Counted from the first letter of the stretch, positions 1-14,629 are shown. The stretch: DNA of 64,000 nucleotides from Oxyruncus cristatus (GCA_013399855.1 VXAY01006160.1:126208-190207), one strand, 5' to 3'. Notes: a model not told the origin generated them from the letters alone. Numbers and translations: made by a program.

Positions 1-3000
1 ATGCACACAGCCTCTTACCCTCTTCAAAGCCCCAGAGCATAAAGAAAAAACTTCAGTCTCTTGGGCAGGTAGGAGTCGGGACCCCAGTGTGCACAGGCAC
101 ATGGCAGAACTTCAGAATATGCAATTAATAGTTCAGACACACTGCAAGTAAACAGGCACCCAGTCCACCCAGACAAAACTCCCTTAGTTAGCTATATAAT
201 GCTCTACAATCTCTCTGACAGAGGGGGAAAAACTGCCTCTTTCAACAGCACATTTCTGCAGGTATTATTCATACCTTTCCCTTTAAACACACAGCACTAT
301 TACCAGAAATAGACCATGCCACCAGCCAAACCAACAATACGACGTAGCACGGCACACGCCAAAACCAAACAGCCTTGAGTAAGGGGCAGCAGATACAAAG
401 GCAGGCAATTTAATCTGTGGGCCAGAAACACCAGCACCTTCCCTGAAGGGGCATATCTAGCTTCTTATCAACCCATGATTTCTTCAACCAAGTAAACTCT
501 TAACATATCTCACAATGCTGACTCTTCTTCTCAAAATACTCTACACCCCATTCCCTACTACCATGTGGTACAAAGCACAGGAGAGCTGACCAGGACTGCT
601 GCCACAAAGAGGTAAGATAGCTGGGATTTCTCCGAGCATAAGCACAAGATGATTAAGAGCACCACTAAAAAGTCACTACCACGAAGTGTCTCTTTAGGTG
701 CTGCTTCTGGAAAATGGCTTCATGCCATACTAGCTCATTGATGCATCCCTGTCACCCATATAAGACATAGCAAAATCAGAAGGCTGAGTTGGATCACCTC
801 TTTCAGTAGGATCTTATGCAACATCGCTTAAAAAAAACCAAATCAAAACAACAACAAAAAAACACGATCGTAGAACACACATTTGCCAAGTAGTAATGCT
901 AAATTTCCACCAGCGTTTAAGCTAGACTTAATTTTAAAACAGTTCACTGGGATTAAGCAAAATTTTATGCAGTAAGTAAAAAAAGCATCTAAAAGCAGAA
1001 AAGAAGACACGTCTGGGAAGCTGAAGGGACAAGACCCTGACTACAGACACTACAGAAACAGTACAATTTAAAAAGGTAATTATATCAGCAAGAAGCCTGT
1101 ATCTCACCTATCCAGAAAGCCATCTTGTGAAGCCTCCAAAAGTTATAACCTTTAAGATATGTCTTTAAATCTCTCCATGAAAGAAAAGGTAAATGGCACA
1201 GCCCATCAGAAACGTCCAGCACACCCCTCATGCCAGGCATTCGCGAGGAAGGGAAGCAGAAGAAGACAAAATACATTGCAACTATGTTAATAGCAAGTCT
1301 TATCAAAACTGCACAGACGCCTACATCAAAAGGCCCATGGTGTAACTATGTTCTAAAAAGGAGGCTAAGTAAGTTTCTTTCTAAAGGCTGGTAAGAGACA
1401 CCCAAAGGTCCCTTTGGGAAAAGCAAATTTAAGGTCATTGGTAGACTTCAGCCTAACAATCCAGTCTTACACAAATCTTGCAAGGTGAAAAGCAGTGAAA
1501 TTACTGGTGTGACACCGGATGTTTAAAGATTAAATAAACTCTTTTCTCTGCATCGTCTGTGATATAGCACTCAAAGAAATCAAGAACAACACAAAATTCC
1601 GCCTTTCTTCTCCCTCCTGAATAGGTGAGGAGATTAACCACTCTTCCCTTCTTATGCAAGGTTTTTATCTCCATAAACAGCATTTCTGGTACTAGAAAAT
1701 TTTGAAGAACCCTGAGGAAAGCCTCAGGGCCCCATTAAATACTTTCACTAACTCAGTTACCAATAACTAATGTCTTCTTCAATCCTAAATAACTTCACTA
1801 CTCTTGAGGATGAAAGCAATGAAAAGAACAGAGACTACAGAAACCATCATCTTGTTTATGTTTCCCAGAGGAAGCACTGATGTTGGGAATAATTCTGTGA
1901 TTCAAAGACTAAATAGAAAACAGTAATTCATATTCTGCTGACTCTCAACCTGCACCACAGAGCTAAAAGACTGCTAACATAAAAACGTTGAAATCCTGAA
2001 AGCAACTGTGCAACGCAATGTGAGATGAGGAAACAGTTCCCAAAATAAACAACTGTTCAACACACTTTTCCCATGCACTGCAACACTCTTCAGAAAAAGG
2101 ACGTTCAGTTTCCCTCCCAACTCTCATTCTCCAGGTGCACACCTATGATAAAACTTTTATACATGTACATATATATGCACACACCAGTAAGTTTGTAAGC
2201 AATGAATAGCAAGTGTCTCAAGTCTAAAGGACCTAATCAACCTCGCAAAGTTCTACTCAAAGAAGGTCTTAGTGCTGTCTGTGAAATTCTAGACATTTTT
2301 CAATGTCTTAAACTACAACAATTGCAAAGGACAGCTAAAATACTAACCTACACAGCAGCAGGCAGAAAGTCTGCTAAAAACGTTGAAACCTTTCCATTTC
2401 AAGTAACTGGAAGATAAATCACAATACTGTATGTTTCAGAAAACATTTAATGGCCTCTCTCAGCATCCAACATAGCAGATCACCTATCCCCAACATATAC
2501 CCCTAAATAACAGAGAAAATAATAAACATTGCAGCCCATAAATCTGAAGTAGTGATATATTCAGTCTCTTCCTACAAAAAAAAAATGCCTCAGGCATACC
2601 AGTTATTGACTGAAACAATGTGAGTAAAATGCAATACTGTTATTTAGTTTCAGTAACAGGATTATGAGGTAATGTTTATATGTCTGGAACCAGAGCTATT
2701 TCCATTATACAGATGAACTGAAATGATGTATTATTTCCTACAGTCATTTAAAAATATTTAAGCGTCTCCAGGATCTTGGCTTGACTATTCTTCACACCCA
2801 AGATAAATCTCCATGATGGTTTGTTTGAAAAACAATGTGTGGAAACTTCCTTCTAAATGCAAAAAATATATTATGGGTGCTACAGGAAACCTGAATAAAC
2901 ATTGACACTTTGGCTCAGCAGAGTAAGAACAATTGCAAGGAGGCAACTGCTGGAGAAACAGCGAACTGAGGAGCACCAAACATTTGAAGCCCCTTGCATG

Positions 3001-3964
3001 GATATAATGAGTCTGGCCAACAAGAAAAGCACTTAACACAACAACTTATGACAAAGCCTCACGCATAGGAGATGCCCTCAAGATAGGCTGTTTGTGTATA
3101 TATCCCTTATCTATACATCCCTTATATTGTGTTTTTCTTCATTCTGGACACCACTGATTTCTTCTTTCCACACGTTCCCTCTGTGCTTCCTGCATTTTTC
3201 TTATTTCATCATCTTCCTATGTCTTAATAGCCACAGGGTACAAGTACTCAATATGGGAATAAAACAGAAGACAGGAAAATTCCAAATGAGATGCTTACAA
3301 ACCTGTTAGCTTGCAGTACACAAAGGACTGACCAAAGGAGTGACCATAGCATGTAAGACCCAGGGTCTCTGCAAGCCAACATCCTGCCTTCAATAGCTGC
3401 AAGGACCCGGGAAAGGCCATAACAATATGATATAAGCTTTCCAGACTCTAGCTGTTTACAACTCAGTAACTGTGTATCAATGATTCCTATTGTTGGAATT
3501 GTTGTGAACGTTTAAAGGGAAAGCTAAGGTCAGGTCGTAAGTTGTTAACTACTGTGATTGAAAATCTGAACACCATTTGTTGTATGGTTTTAGTTATTTT
3601 TAGGCATTAAAAATAATTAGAAGGGGGAAAAAGCTGTAAATTAGAGCCTGGTAACAACTAACAACTGCAGTAAACACTCATATATTTCCTTGTAAATCTT
3701 GGTTTTAATGTATACGTCTTCGTCTGTCTGGATGTAAATGTATGTCTTCATCTGTTTGAATGTAGATTTAGGTAGTATCTAAGCCAAGAATATAAATTAA
3801 ATTACAACATGCTGTGAATTCCTTTATTTCCCTTAGATATTCACATCATAAGGAAACATGAGGTGAATATTAGGTTGTACAATTGGCTTCAGGTACTGTC
3901 AAAGTATTAGCAATCTGGAACTAAAGGGAGTGTCTGCCTACTGAGATGGGCTTTGGAGCATGTG

Positions 3965-4040
3965 CTGGACATTTATGTAGTTTTTTCGTCCTGGACATTT
4001 ATGTAGTTTTTTCGTCCTGGACATTTATGTAGTTTTTTCA
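3965..4040 (+). repeat. 26-bp minisatellite, three copies
   Basis: The unit CTGGACATTTATGTAG followed by TTTTTTCGTC is repeated at 3965-3990, 3991-4016 and 4017-4040 (last copy short by two bases). The copies are identical apart from the last bases of the third, so the expansion is recent. Confidence 0.95.
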
Positions 4041-4921
4041 AAAGAATGATGGTAATAAGACCAATGTAAATGCAATAAATACAAAAGCACCCAAATCCCA
4101 GTGAGAACATTTTCCCTAATACTTTCACTCTTCTTTGACTTCAGAAATCTGGCTCTCAGTGGTGACCAAAAAGAGAGACCGAAAAGTAAGATTCATAATT
4201 CCCCTGGAAACCACTAAGAAATCATTCAATGTAAGTATCGTTTTTACAGTTCATCTGCATACAGCATTCTTCAGATTACGGTCACCACAAGTTGGAGACA
4301 TAACAATTAATAAAATTAATGTAAGCATTTTGGTCGACTTGTTGAAAAGCAACATCTTTTCAAAAAGCATACTTATTTGTTTTCACTACTAAGACAGTAG
4401 TAGACAGCTACTTGACATAGATCATACACAGCATGGAAAATGCTGAGCAACCCACTGTGATGAAAGTTAAGAGACACAGAAAACTTGAAACTAAAAGAGC
4501 CCCTTTCATCATTCTTTCAGAAAACTATTCAAACTCTTCCATTATGATTTCTCACCTCTTTCAACATCTTGTCCAAATATATCCAGTATCACACAGTAGC
4601 AGAAGCAAACCAATTCCAGTTTCAAGCTGTACATTCAGCCTTCTAGACTACCAATTCTTTCCATGGGATACACATCACTCATTTTGGTAATTTCTTTTCA
4701 AATGAAGTTAAAATTTTAATAGTTATTCATTTATGAAGTGCATTACCTAAGAACTTGACCCTATGCAATGGGCAAGGGAAAACAGAGAGCTCTCCATTCT
4801 GTAAGGTGAGAGGGAAGATGTACAGAAATAGTAAGTTTTACCTGGGCTCAAGGGCAAATAATCACAATAAAAGGACCAAATGTCACATCAGAGTCAGAGA
4901 TCCAACAGACACAGATGTGCC

Positions 4922-4957
4922 ACTGTACACCTATATTACACTGTACACCTATATTAC
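4922..4957 (+). repeat. 18-bp tandem duplication
   Basis: ACTGTACACCTATATTAC occurs twice back to back with no mismatch, followed by a third start (ACTGTGCC). Confidence 0.95.
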
Positions 4958-6896
4958 ACTGTGCCATTTATTTTTGGACATGCTGGATACCAGCACAGGT
5001 ATTGGTCCATTTGGGAGCTGAAGTGACAACAGAAGAGCCTAAAAACACGGTTTGTAAAATTAGGCAAGAAAACTTAACTACACAGAATAGTCTTTAAGTA
5101 GGAGTAACCGTCTTAAATAAGGACCTATTGCATAAGAGAAATTTAGGCTTGCATGTTACTCTTTTACTTCTTGCCTGTTAAACTCCCACGAGCTGTAACA
5201 TCTTATCTACATAAGGAGTCTAAATTGCTCTCTAAAAAGTTTTGTAGACATTTCTATTTTATTTGAGAAGTTACTTTTTCATTTCTTGCCAACCAAGGCA
5301 AAAAATAAGCCTTTTACCACAAAACAAAAAAGGAGCATTTGGTAAGAAGCAAAAATGGATGGAGAGGGTTTCATTTCAGCTTCACGTGTCACAGAGAGGG
5401 GAAAAGACCTGGGAAAACTGAGGCACTCAGACCATGACTATCTGTAGCAGAAAGATATAATGGCTGGATGGCTCCCTTCTACACAGAAATTTCAAATATT
5501 TTTAAAGGATAAATGTGTAAACAAGCTTATTTACAGCACTAAACTTGGGGGAAAAAGATGCAGACAATTTTGTGTTCATCCTGCTTCCTCCTGCAGTTCA
5601 GGAGCTGGTTTGCCAGCACACAGTATTTTGGCATTCTCAAGTTAACCTTTCCAACAATTGCTAGAGTAACCACGCAGACACAGAGCACCACCCCTACAAA
5701 AAGCTGTCCAGGAGGCACAAGAAGTACACTAGTCTGAAGGCTGAAAGGTGCCTTCTGATGGGAAGTCAGCTGCTTTGGGATGTTGGCTGGGCATACCACC
5801 TACCAACATACTTCAGCTTCTATTAAAGCATAACTTAAGGGTCTGCAAGAACATTCTTGTAGAAATCATGCATGGGTTTGCTTAGAGTGGGGACTTCACT
5901 TAAGGGCCTGCAACCTATATAAAGAAAAAAAATGGAAGCTGGGAGGGAGACAGGTGACCTCCCCAAAATTACACAGCAGGTAAGTGCTAGAACTAAGAAC
6001 TGATTTCAGATCCTTTTGACCCTTGCTCAATGTCCTATGCCCACACAAGACACACCTGGCCCCATGAATTTTTAAAAGAGAACAGCCACAAGATGACAGA
6101 GAAAAGCTGCACAACAGATTAAATACAATGTCAAGGACTTTCCTGAAAGCCTCTTGGGGTTTTCCATTTGTTTAGCAGACAGCACTTAGAAAGAACTCAT
6201 AACATCCTCAATACTAAAGCATCTTACTCAGACATCTGTCTCAAAGCCCGAGTCCTCCTTAAGATGAAGTTAATTGTTCCTTAGTACAATCCCTTTAGCT
6301 ACTTCTGCTTTATCCTTCTTGATGCCTCCTCTGCTATAGGTGCCATTGTATATTTACCCTTCTCAGAATCCCAAACTGACACATTCCATTCCGTCAGCAT
6401 CAATGTAAAAGCATTTCTACCAATGGAAAGCAAGTTACAAGGCATTAAGAGACGAACAAAACTCGACCTCAAATCTGTAGCCACCACTGCATACCATCTG
6501 AATAGCAATAAAGAAGTAGCAACTTTTCCCCACACTACTACTTCTAAGCGGGACAGACATGTCTCTATACACCTGTAATGCACTGTGGCTACTGGTTTAC
6601 TGCAGTTTTGATAACAGTTACTTAGTACCGAGTAAAGAGAGCATACGATTCTCCTCTTCAACAGTACAGAAAATATCCTTGAGACAAAGATGTTTTTTAT
6701 ACTTATTTCCTACTCTCCCAAGAGTAAGTGAGCTTTCGTTCTTCTTGTACATCAGAGCTCAGAGATGATTGAGCCTTGCTAAATTAACGAAGAAATGTCA
6801 TTAGGAAAGCAACATCACTTATTTCTTAAAAATCACCAATTGTAAATTCCAAATAATAAAAATGATTGACTCAAAATACATTGTTTTCATTTATAA

Positions 6897-7160
6897 AGAT
6901 CACAGAATAAGTCAAATTGGAAGGGACTCACAAGGATCATCGGTCCCTACACAGGATCATCCCCAAGAGTTACACCATGTGCCCATAGAGTATTGTCCAA
7001 ATTCTTGAACTCTGTCAGGCTTGGTGCTGTGACCACTTCCCTGGAGAGCCTGTTCCAGTGCCCAACCACCCTCTGGCTGAAGAAAGTTTTTCTAATATCC
7101 AATATTAACCTAACAAAACCTCAGGCCATTCCCTCAGGTCCTGTCACTGGTCACCAAAAG
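6897..7160 (-). mobile_element. CR1 LINE 3' fragment
   Basis: The plus strand shows the reverse complement of the CR1 3' end: ATCACAGAATAAG, TTGGAAGGGACTC, TCCCTGGAGAGCCTGTTCCAG and CTGGTCACC in the expected order. It is truncated at the 5' end and has no coding capacity left. Confidence 0.85.
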
Positions 7161-7584
7161 ATGGATGATACAGTCTAGACAGCTTACCCTTTCTTAGTTG
7201 GTCTTATACTATAATACTACTTAGTCTGTGGTTTATTTGAAATCAGATAAACTTTAGGTTTAGACACGTTTATATTTTAAATGTGCTTGTTTTCTAAATA
7301 GTCTCCAGGAACTGGATGTTGGAAGCTCAAACGCAGGGCAATTTGCTATTGAGTACCCAAGAACAGTTTAATGCTACAAATCACAATCAGAATTCTCTCC
7401 ACTACCCAAAAGAAAAAAATCACCACTCCAACACTGGGGACACAGCAAGGAAAGCATTTCCTGGATACATATTGCAGCAGGTTTCATTTTTATACATATA
7501 TGAAAAACCATACTTGCCTTGTGAAAAGGCAGAATAAGGAATTCCATATTTTAATCAACATTGAAATAAACCCTGTAACCTTAC

Positions 7585-7634
7585 CGAGCAAAATAGCCTT
7601 GTCGCCGTTCTTTCTTCTCTTCCTTGGTCTCCAT
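7585..7634 (-). CDS. NCOA7: NCOA7 first coding exon (partial gene, start only)
   Basis: NCOA7 is a TLDc and LysM domain protein that acts as an estrogen-receptor coactivator and in oxidative stress and endolysosome (V-ATPase) control. Only its start is here. The minus strand from 7634 reads METKEEKKERRQGYFAR, with the last codon split after two bases (CG|GTAAGG). This matches the basic N-terminus I recall for vertebrate NCOA7 (starting MDTKEEKKE..., with YFAR before the exon border). The ATG has A at -3 and G at +4. None of the LysM, GRAM-like or TLDc exons is present, and I could not find coding exon 2 in 1-7584, so the gene continues left of the window. Position next to HEY2 on the same strand supports the call, as in mammals. 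Confidence 0.85.
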
Positions 7635-7716
7635 GATTTAGAGTCAAATGGGCAAGGTGAGCAGCCAAGCGTGATGCTCTTTTCCCCCTCAGTACCTCAT
7701 ATCCACGCAGAGTCTC
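7635..7716 (-). other. NCOA7: NCOA7 5' UTR part of the first coding exon
   Basis: The exon begins at 7716 after an acceptor reading TATATACAG on the minus strand, preceded by a T-rich stretch (7731-7740). The 82-nt leader carries one upstream ATG with a three-codon frame (M-R-Y-stop, 7700-7689), 55 nt before the true start. Confidence 0.7.
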
Positions 7717-10700
7717 CTGTATATAACATTTAAAAAAACGGAAGTTCATAAATCAACATGTCAACAACACCTACAAAACCCAACAGGTTGTGGAAATAAA
7801 ACCGACCCACTGACAAAGCAAAGTAAAACTTTAACCAATGTTTGCCATGCAATATCCGTTTAGTATACAATGAGACAAGAACAAATAAATGCACCCAGGC
7901 CAGTTTCCCCATCAGCAGAAAAGAGATACTGCAAAGGAGGTAACCAGAAGAACTGCACCAAGTTCTAAAACCCTGGAAAGATTAAACTGCTTTTCACATT
8001 TCTACGAAAACATCTTCCAGGTCTCATGTGTTTCACAGACAGGAATATCAAGAGAAGCTTTGGAAATATACAGTACACACAGTAAGACCAATAAGACACA
8101 CAGTGTTCACTTTATAAAAAAAAAATCTATAAAACAGAGAGAAATCAAAAAGTTTTAAAACAGTGTAAAGGAAGAGTGATCTACATTCTTTACACAGGTT
8201 TGACTGTTGTCACCAATACACAAGTTCAAACAAGCATACAGGGAGAAACAAGATGGACCTCCAGCTCTCCAGAAAAAGTGCAGTCACCTTGAGATAGGCA
8301 GGACTAGGGAAGATTATCTAGGTTATGTGAGAAGTTAAATAAAAAGAGACTAGTAACACTGGCTTTTGACATGAACATCGCCTCTTGGCAGAATACCATA
8401 CTAAGACACTTGGAAACCGGGAGTTGGGAATTTTCAAACTGCTTTATAATTACTGCAATTAACAATTTGCCACATCAACTGCTGTCCAAGATCTCTGCCA
8501 AGATGTTTTATCCCCTTTCCCTCTTAAATACACGTTAACCCACCTCAGTGGCTTGTGCACATGCACAAAATAAGTTAACTTTAGAGTTCATTATCAATAT
8601 TTCAGACTAAGCTCAAACCAGAAGTCACTACTAAACATTTTGGTTTAATGAATTGTATAAAAAAGAAGTGGAAGCCACATAAATTATGACTCATAGCAAA
8701 AGAAGAAAAATTCCTCTAGGACCTAATGAGTTCCCACTATTTTTCCCTGCATTAAAAGATCATAAGCTACAAACTACCAGTTTGCTACATTATCTATTTT
8801 GTTGACAAGACAGACTAATCTACTTGAAAAGCCCAAGAACATATCATGCTAGATTCTATCAGAAGTACTTGTCACAATTTTCTCTCCTTATTTATGGACA
8901 ATCAGTCCACAGCAATTGAAGTCCATTGCTTCAAAACGCAGTTTTTCTTACTCATTAGGTTTGAATACATCCAGAACATCAAAAGGACTCTAGTCTCTCT
9001 GATCTATTCACATCAGGTACAGTCTTACAGTAATGGGCACTCTTTAAAGGCAAATGTATGACATCTTTGGCTTTATAAAGGGAAGAGGATTTTATCTTTG
9101 CAAGAAAACACAATGCAGTCTTCAGCTGGACACAGAAACCTACATGGCAGCAGCATAACAGCAGCATCAAAATAAATTGGCCTGCTCAGGTGTCCAGCCT
9201 GTATGAAGATACCACATACTTCCTGAGAATTTTAATGCATCTTTATCTTCCCTATTGGGACAGGTCCTTAAATCTTCAGAGGATCAAAACTGGTGGCTGC
9301 ATTTAGAGGTACAATAAGTCTTTCAAAGCATACAACTACAACTTACATACCAAATTATAAAAAGAGCTCAAAGAAAGAGGAACTACTCTGTCCCCTTGGC
9401 CTTCACTACACTGTGTTGAGGCTTGAGGGCACTGACAGGCCAGAGCTGAGTCTCATATTGACACCAAGAACTATCAAATAACCACAAAGCATCAAGATAG
9501 TATTAAACCCGTGGTAACAAGGACAGTGGAACCCATGGAAATGAGAAGAGGGAAGCGGGGACAGCCCTTCACCTCACTGAAACGTGGTCAGCTGGGATGA
9601 ACAAAGGGAAGAGAGATCTCTCCTCAGTGCCTCATCCAGTCCAAGACTCAGTGACATGCTCTCTCCATTCATTCTCTTCCTCTCCCATGATCTGCCAACC
9701 CCACCCAGGGAAATAACAGCCCTGCCTCACGGGGTGCTGGCAGGTGAAGGCAGCGCTACTGCCCAGGAAGCCAGGAGAAGCCCCTGCCTGCCCACATCCC
9801 TGTCTGCTTCAGCAAAAAGGAGCATGAAGAAAGAGAGAGGAGGTCGGGCTTACGCCTGGACCTAACAAGAGATGCTGCAGCACCAAACCAGCAAGGCATG
9901 TGTAAGGTTTGCTGTTTGCTTCCACCAATACTAAACAAAGCTTGCAATGACAAGGCGAGTATGAAGCCTGTTCTTTTCACATCAGCTAAATGCAACTCAG
10001 TCCTTTCACACAGTGAAGGGGAATAAATCAAGACTAAAAAAAAAAAATTAATAATTATATTCATAAGAGATGGGCATCCAGAAAATTTGAATGCTATCCA
10101 CAGACCAGAAGCAGCAAAGGCATTCAGCAGAATTCTGTTCTTTCTTTCACTAATAAAACTATACAGGAATATAATATCCAATTAAAGAAAATTTTTACAA
10201 TAAAATAATATAACATCAGGTCCCACTCTGTGCATCTTCCTAGAAGAAACAAAGGTGTTGTTCTAGGAAGGCATACTTAAGTCTGAAAATTATACTTTGA
10301 AAATATAGTACTAGGAAAAGCAAACTGATTAGGAATGCTGACTTCATTAAGTTCTGAGTTTACTTCTTCTGTTGGGAATTTTCATGTACTGGTTGCCTTT
10401 AATGGAGAGAAAAAAAAAAAATCCTGAAAGCTAGGAGGATTGTAGAGCAACCTGCAGTAATTGCTACTGAAAAGTAGTATTTAGTATTTCTGAAAGGTCC
10501 TTTTCACTTTTTAGTTCTTTAAGCAGTAACAGTACAAAAGCCACAATTTCTTTTAGATTGTCACTGACTGACATTTTAAAATTATATCAAAAAAGGTAAA
10601 CCTACTCCACACTTCCCCCCTACCTGCCCTTTGATATCTCCCAAGAAAGAAATACCAATATGAACTGCTTAAAATGTTATTAATACTATATGATTTAAAT

Positions 10701-13700
10701 GAATCTTGGTTTCCTGGCAGCTCCTTTCTGGTAGAGCTGAAGACTGAATCAGACAGACTATTAAAAATGTACATATTTGGGGGATATTTATATGCTGGGA
10801 GACAGACAACTTACGTATCATGAGTTCAGTGCAAACTCAAATGATGACAAAGCTGATTTTATAGAAATTTCAAGCTGATTTTAACTCTTTCCACTCTGAA
10901 ACAGTGAAAAGCTTATATTACGTATCTACAGCAATGCTAATTCTTTTAATTAGGCACTTTCAAGAGGAAAGATATTCCTAATGACTAAACAATGCATTTA
11001 AGTAAGGATCCTGCTAAAAATTTGCCACTCTCCAAATTCAACCAATGTCAGCACCTGATAATTATATAAAGCAAAGTACAAAACACATAAAAATATACTG
11101 TCCTTTCTGATGTCAGTCTTATTGTTCTGGATATTTTCATATATATTTGCTCATTTTTGGATACTTGCTTTGTCTATTTAGTTTTGCTGCCACAGTGTTC
11201 TGCAGATGCTAGTGAGAGTTTATAATGAGGGTGGGAATGCTCCAGCAAGGCCATAAAGAAAGAAGTTTTAAAAAAGTTAAAATCACAGGAACAGACTGAA
11301 CTCCTCAACACGGATACCCACACCACTTCAACTGTCACCACCTTCCCAAGATCTCCAGAAATGCTGCTTCCAGGTCCTGCTGCCCACCCTGCCACCTGGC
11401 TCTGCAGGACAGCAGGCTCCTGCACTGATACATTCAAAGCAGCAGGAGCAGATGGTTCAAGTGTGAGGATAAACAAAGAGAATGACAACTGTATTTTTGA
11501 GGGGAATATTAAAAATAACTAAGTAGGTGACTAGAGCACCCTTTAAAGGCTGATAAACTTATCAATTTTTCAAAATTATTTTTTCTCCCTTTTCCTTCCC
11601 TTCTCAGGCATGAAGAATAATGAATCTGCTACTTGGAGTTTAAGTAGTTTACATTTTCATGAGACAACAAAAAGCCCTGCTTGCTGCACTCATGGGTAAG
11701 CACCCAGAAATCCTGTTTGCTGGCTCTAAAGCATCAACAATTAATCCCCCAACTGTGGGCATTACTTTGCAAAACCATGCACAAGAACAACAGTACATCC
11801 AATAGCACTAGAAATGCAGAAGCTAATGGAGCATCTGATTATTTTTAGAACACTCAGTGGACTTGACGGCTTGTCTCTGACCATCTGTGCCCACTGCAAG
11901 TCCTGGAAAGACAGACAGAAAAAGAAGTATTCAAGATCATGCAATTCTCTAGATATATTTTTTATGATCCTGTAGAGTCATTATCTCTCAACCTTTCATA
12001 ACTTAGGAAAATTATGTGATTCCCTACTATGCGAATAGGGAGCTGAACTACAGGAAGTATCTCCACATGCTCAAATAAAAGCAGAAGAGCAATGTGTGCA
12101 AGTGTCCTCCCGCTAGCTTTAATCCAGCAGCCGCAATAACCAGCAGCAATGAGAACAAGGGAGGAGACTACTTCGACAAGGAGTAGTTATTATTTTCTAA
12201 GAAATTTAAACTAACTTTTGAGATCAATAGCACAGTCTCAATTTTATTTGGCTCTACGGGCATATTAATAGAAATTACAGCTCACATCTACAAAAGAAAA
12301 TAAATAGTCTTTGAGGATCCAGGTTCTACTGCTCTCTGGTGCAGTATCCCACACAACAGTAATTTTTTAATTTTTGCTTCTCTATTATACATCTTCCCCT
12401 GAGACTACAGACAAACATCACACATATCTGCTCGTACCATTGCACACTTCCTTACTATCACCTGCTGTAGTACACTAGCAGAACCTAAAAGCAGTACAAC
12501 TCAGCCTGGTTAGTCCAGTCAGTGAGGAGTTAATGAAATGTTGCAAAGTTTAGCATTTCTCATGAACTGTGAATGTGCATTCATCTTCCTGGTTTGAAAC
12601 ATGGGAGGTCTGTTGAAATGAATGCAAGAATTAATATTAGTGCTTTGGCTCGTGAAGCTTAATCATATGTATTTATATGACCAAGTAGCAGTGTCTCCTC
12701 TTTCATGTTTCTGTTGCCTTATGTTTAAAGGTGGTGTGTGTGTGACCCCATGCTACAACCTTCTCAGTGTGTGGTTTTATCTATTTGCATCTGAACAATG
12801 CTCTGGCAACTCATTTGAGCTCATTAGAGGCACAGCTACCAACGCCCAAGGGTTCCATTTCAGATCTAATACACTGAAAATGCTTTCTCTATACATGTGA
12901 TTTGTTCTACAGTTCTGTATTTTTCCAACTTGACAGACATTTTTAGTATTGCTCTTGGAGTACTGCATACATATCTTTTCTATTTTCGGTCCTAGTATTG
13001 ACCTGTTGGTGTAATACTTGTCATCTGTCATGGTGCATCTTTTAGGGTCAGAATTGGCACATGAACCCAGAAGACTTGTTATTGATAAGAAGACACAGTT
13101 GCAGATCTAAGCCAAATAATTAGTAATGCTTCATGTCTGAATATGACCAGTTTTGAATGTTGGTATTTTATTTGGTGCAATAGTAAAGATAAAAGTTTCG
13201 TAATAAACACTACAGCATCTCAAGATGAAATGTTAACACAAATGCACAGCCAGCAATGAGGAGAGTAAGCTACAACTCTTTTAGTCTTTTTCTTTAGGCA
13301 GAATGACCACGAAAAAAGTGGTATTGGATGCTTTCAGGAGAGCACCTAGCACAAGCAAACAAAGCACAGCACAGACTTAATACATTAAGTTGGATTGGTA
13401 AAATAATTGTTTATTCTAAAGCTATCTTAAGAGAAATATGGAATTATTTTAATATAATTATATAGACACATTATAATCACTATGCCAATAGTAATGTTAT
13501 TTCTAAAACATTAATAAACTCTGTAAAGAAGTTTCAGTTCATTACACATAACTGAAGGGTGTTTAACTTAGGAGAACCTCTCCATCTGAAGTTGAGGCTG
13601 ATGATTCAACCCTTGCTTAGGTGATGACGCTTATTTATGCCTTTAACCTTTAAAGTGTTACAAGAAATATGGTGACAGGACTAGTAAGGGTACACTCTTA

Positions 13701-14629
13701 AAATCCAAAAATAATTAAAATGCAAGAATTAAGGGACCAAAAACAAGTGTATATGCAGAAGCAACTTCTAGACTTCTTGCTCATATTAAACACAGAACAG
13801 TATCACAATTTCTGTGTCACCAAATGGAGAGAAAAAAAAGAGATTCGATGTGGCTATTTGCATGCTGGGGACTCTCAAGGACAGATAAGATCTGGAGATA
13901 AGATAAGCAAAGAAAACAAACATTCCTGCTCTTGAGGAATACAGTACAATATTTAGGAGATTACTATCCCCCCTACAATGATATAGTAAGCTAATAGTCC
14001 GAGCATTTTCATTCCCTATTAATGAAGTAAGAACAGGCTAAGCTTAGATCACCTTCAACTCCCCAACTGGATCTGCAGTCTGTCCACAGGCACAAAGTTC
14101 AAATAACAAAACTTGATTCAGCTCCAAAGAACTCTCCACACAAATTATTCCTGTTTTGCTTGGGAAAAGACTTTTACCCACTAACTCAAGCTGTCATATT
14201 TCACACAGAATAAGGAGAAGTAAAAGACCTACCAGAAATTCCACATCACCAGTGAAGTTGTCAAGAGACAAAACCATACAGATTTACTCTTCCTTCATTG
14301 GCAGCTGAGCATCACCAGATGTATTTTCCATAAGGAACAATGTATTTTACTGTTTAACTCAGCTGCAGTTGCTAGACAGAAACTGGTTACAAAACAGAAC
14401 ATGAACTATTAACAGGCAGAGTGCTATGCCATCCCAAATGTAAAAGTGCAGTGCTGTTGGAAATCAGGCCACTTGGGAAGATTTTGATTTTTAGGTCAAC
14501 AAGAACATTGCTGCAGAAGTTTTAAAATAATTAATACCTTCATTTTCTTGTATATCCTGTTTTAACCCACCCCAATTCAATCAAGCATCAAGTTCAAGCC
14601 TTCTGAATCCTGCAGCTTTTCATGCTCAC

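Larger units (their letters stand above)
1..7584 (-). other. NCOA7: NCOA7 intron after the first coding exon
   Basis: This is AT-rich DNA without a recognised exon. It holds a 26-bp minisatellite (3965-4040), an 18-bp tandem pair (4922-4957) and a CR1 fragment (6897-7160). Open frames of 60-120 codons on both strands show no family resemblance and no splice support. I searched for the Lys-rich segment expected in the next NCOA7 exon and did not find it. Confidence 0.65.

Noticed and set aside
1..30. Possible NCOA7 splice donor at the left edge (GAAGAGG|GTAAGAGG on the minus strand)
   Set aside because: The sequence upstream on that strand has stops in the tested frame and does not match NCOA7.
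1501..1683. 60-residue minus-strand frame (MLFMEIKTLHKK...) with a plausible protein look
   Set aside because: Length is within chance for this number of frames. I see no family match and no splice or promoter support.
6299..6661. 120-residue minus-strand frame in the NCOA7 intron, tested as the next NCOA7 exon
   Set aside because: It has no resemblance to the Lys-rich or LysM parts of NCOA7 and no splice sites at fitting places.
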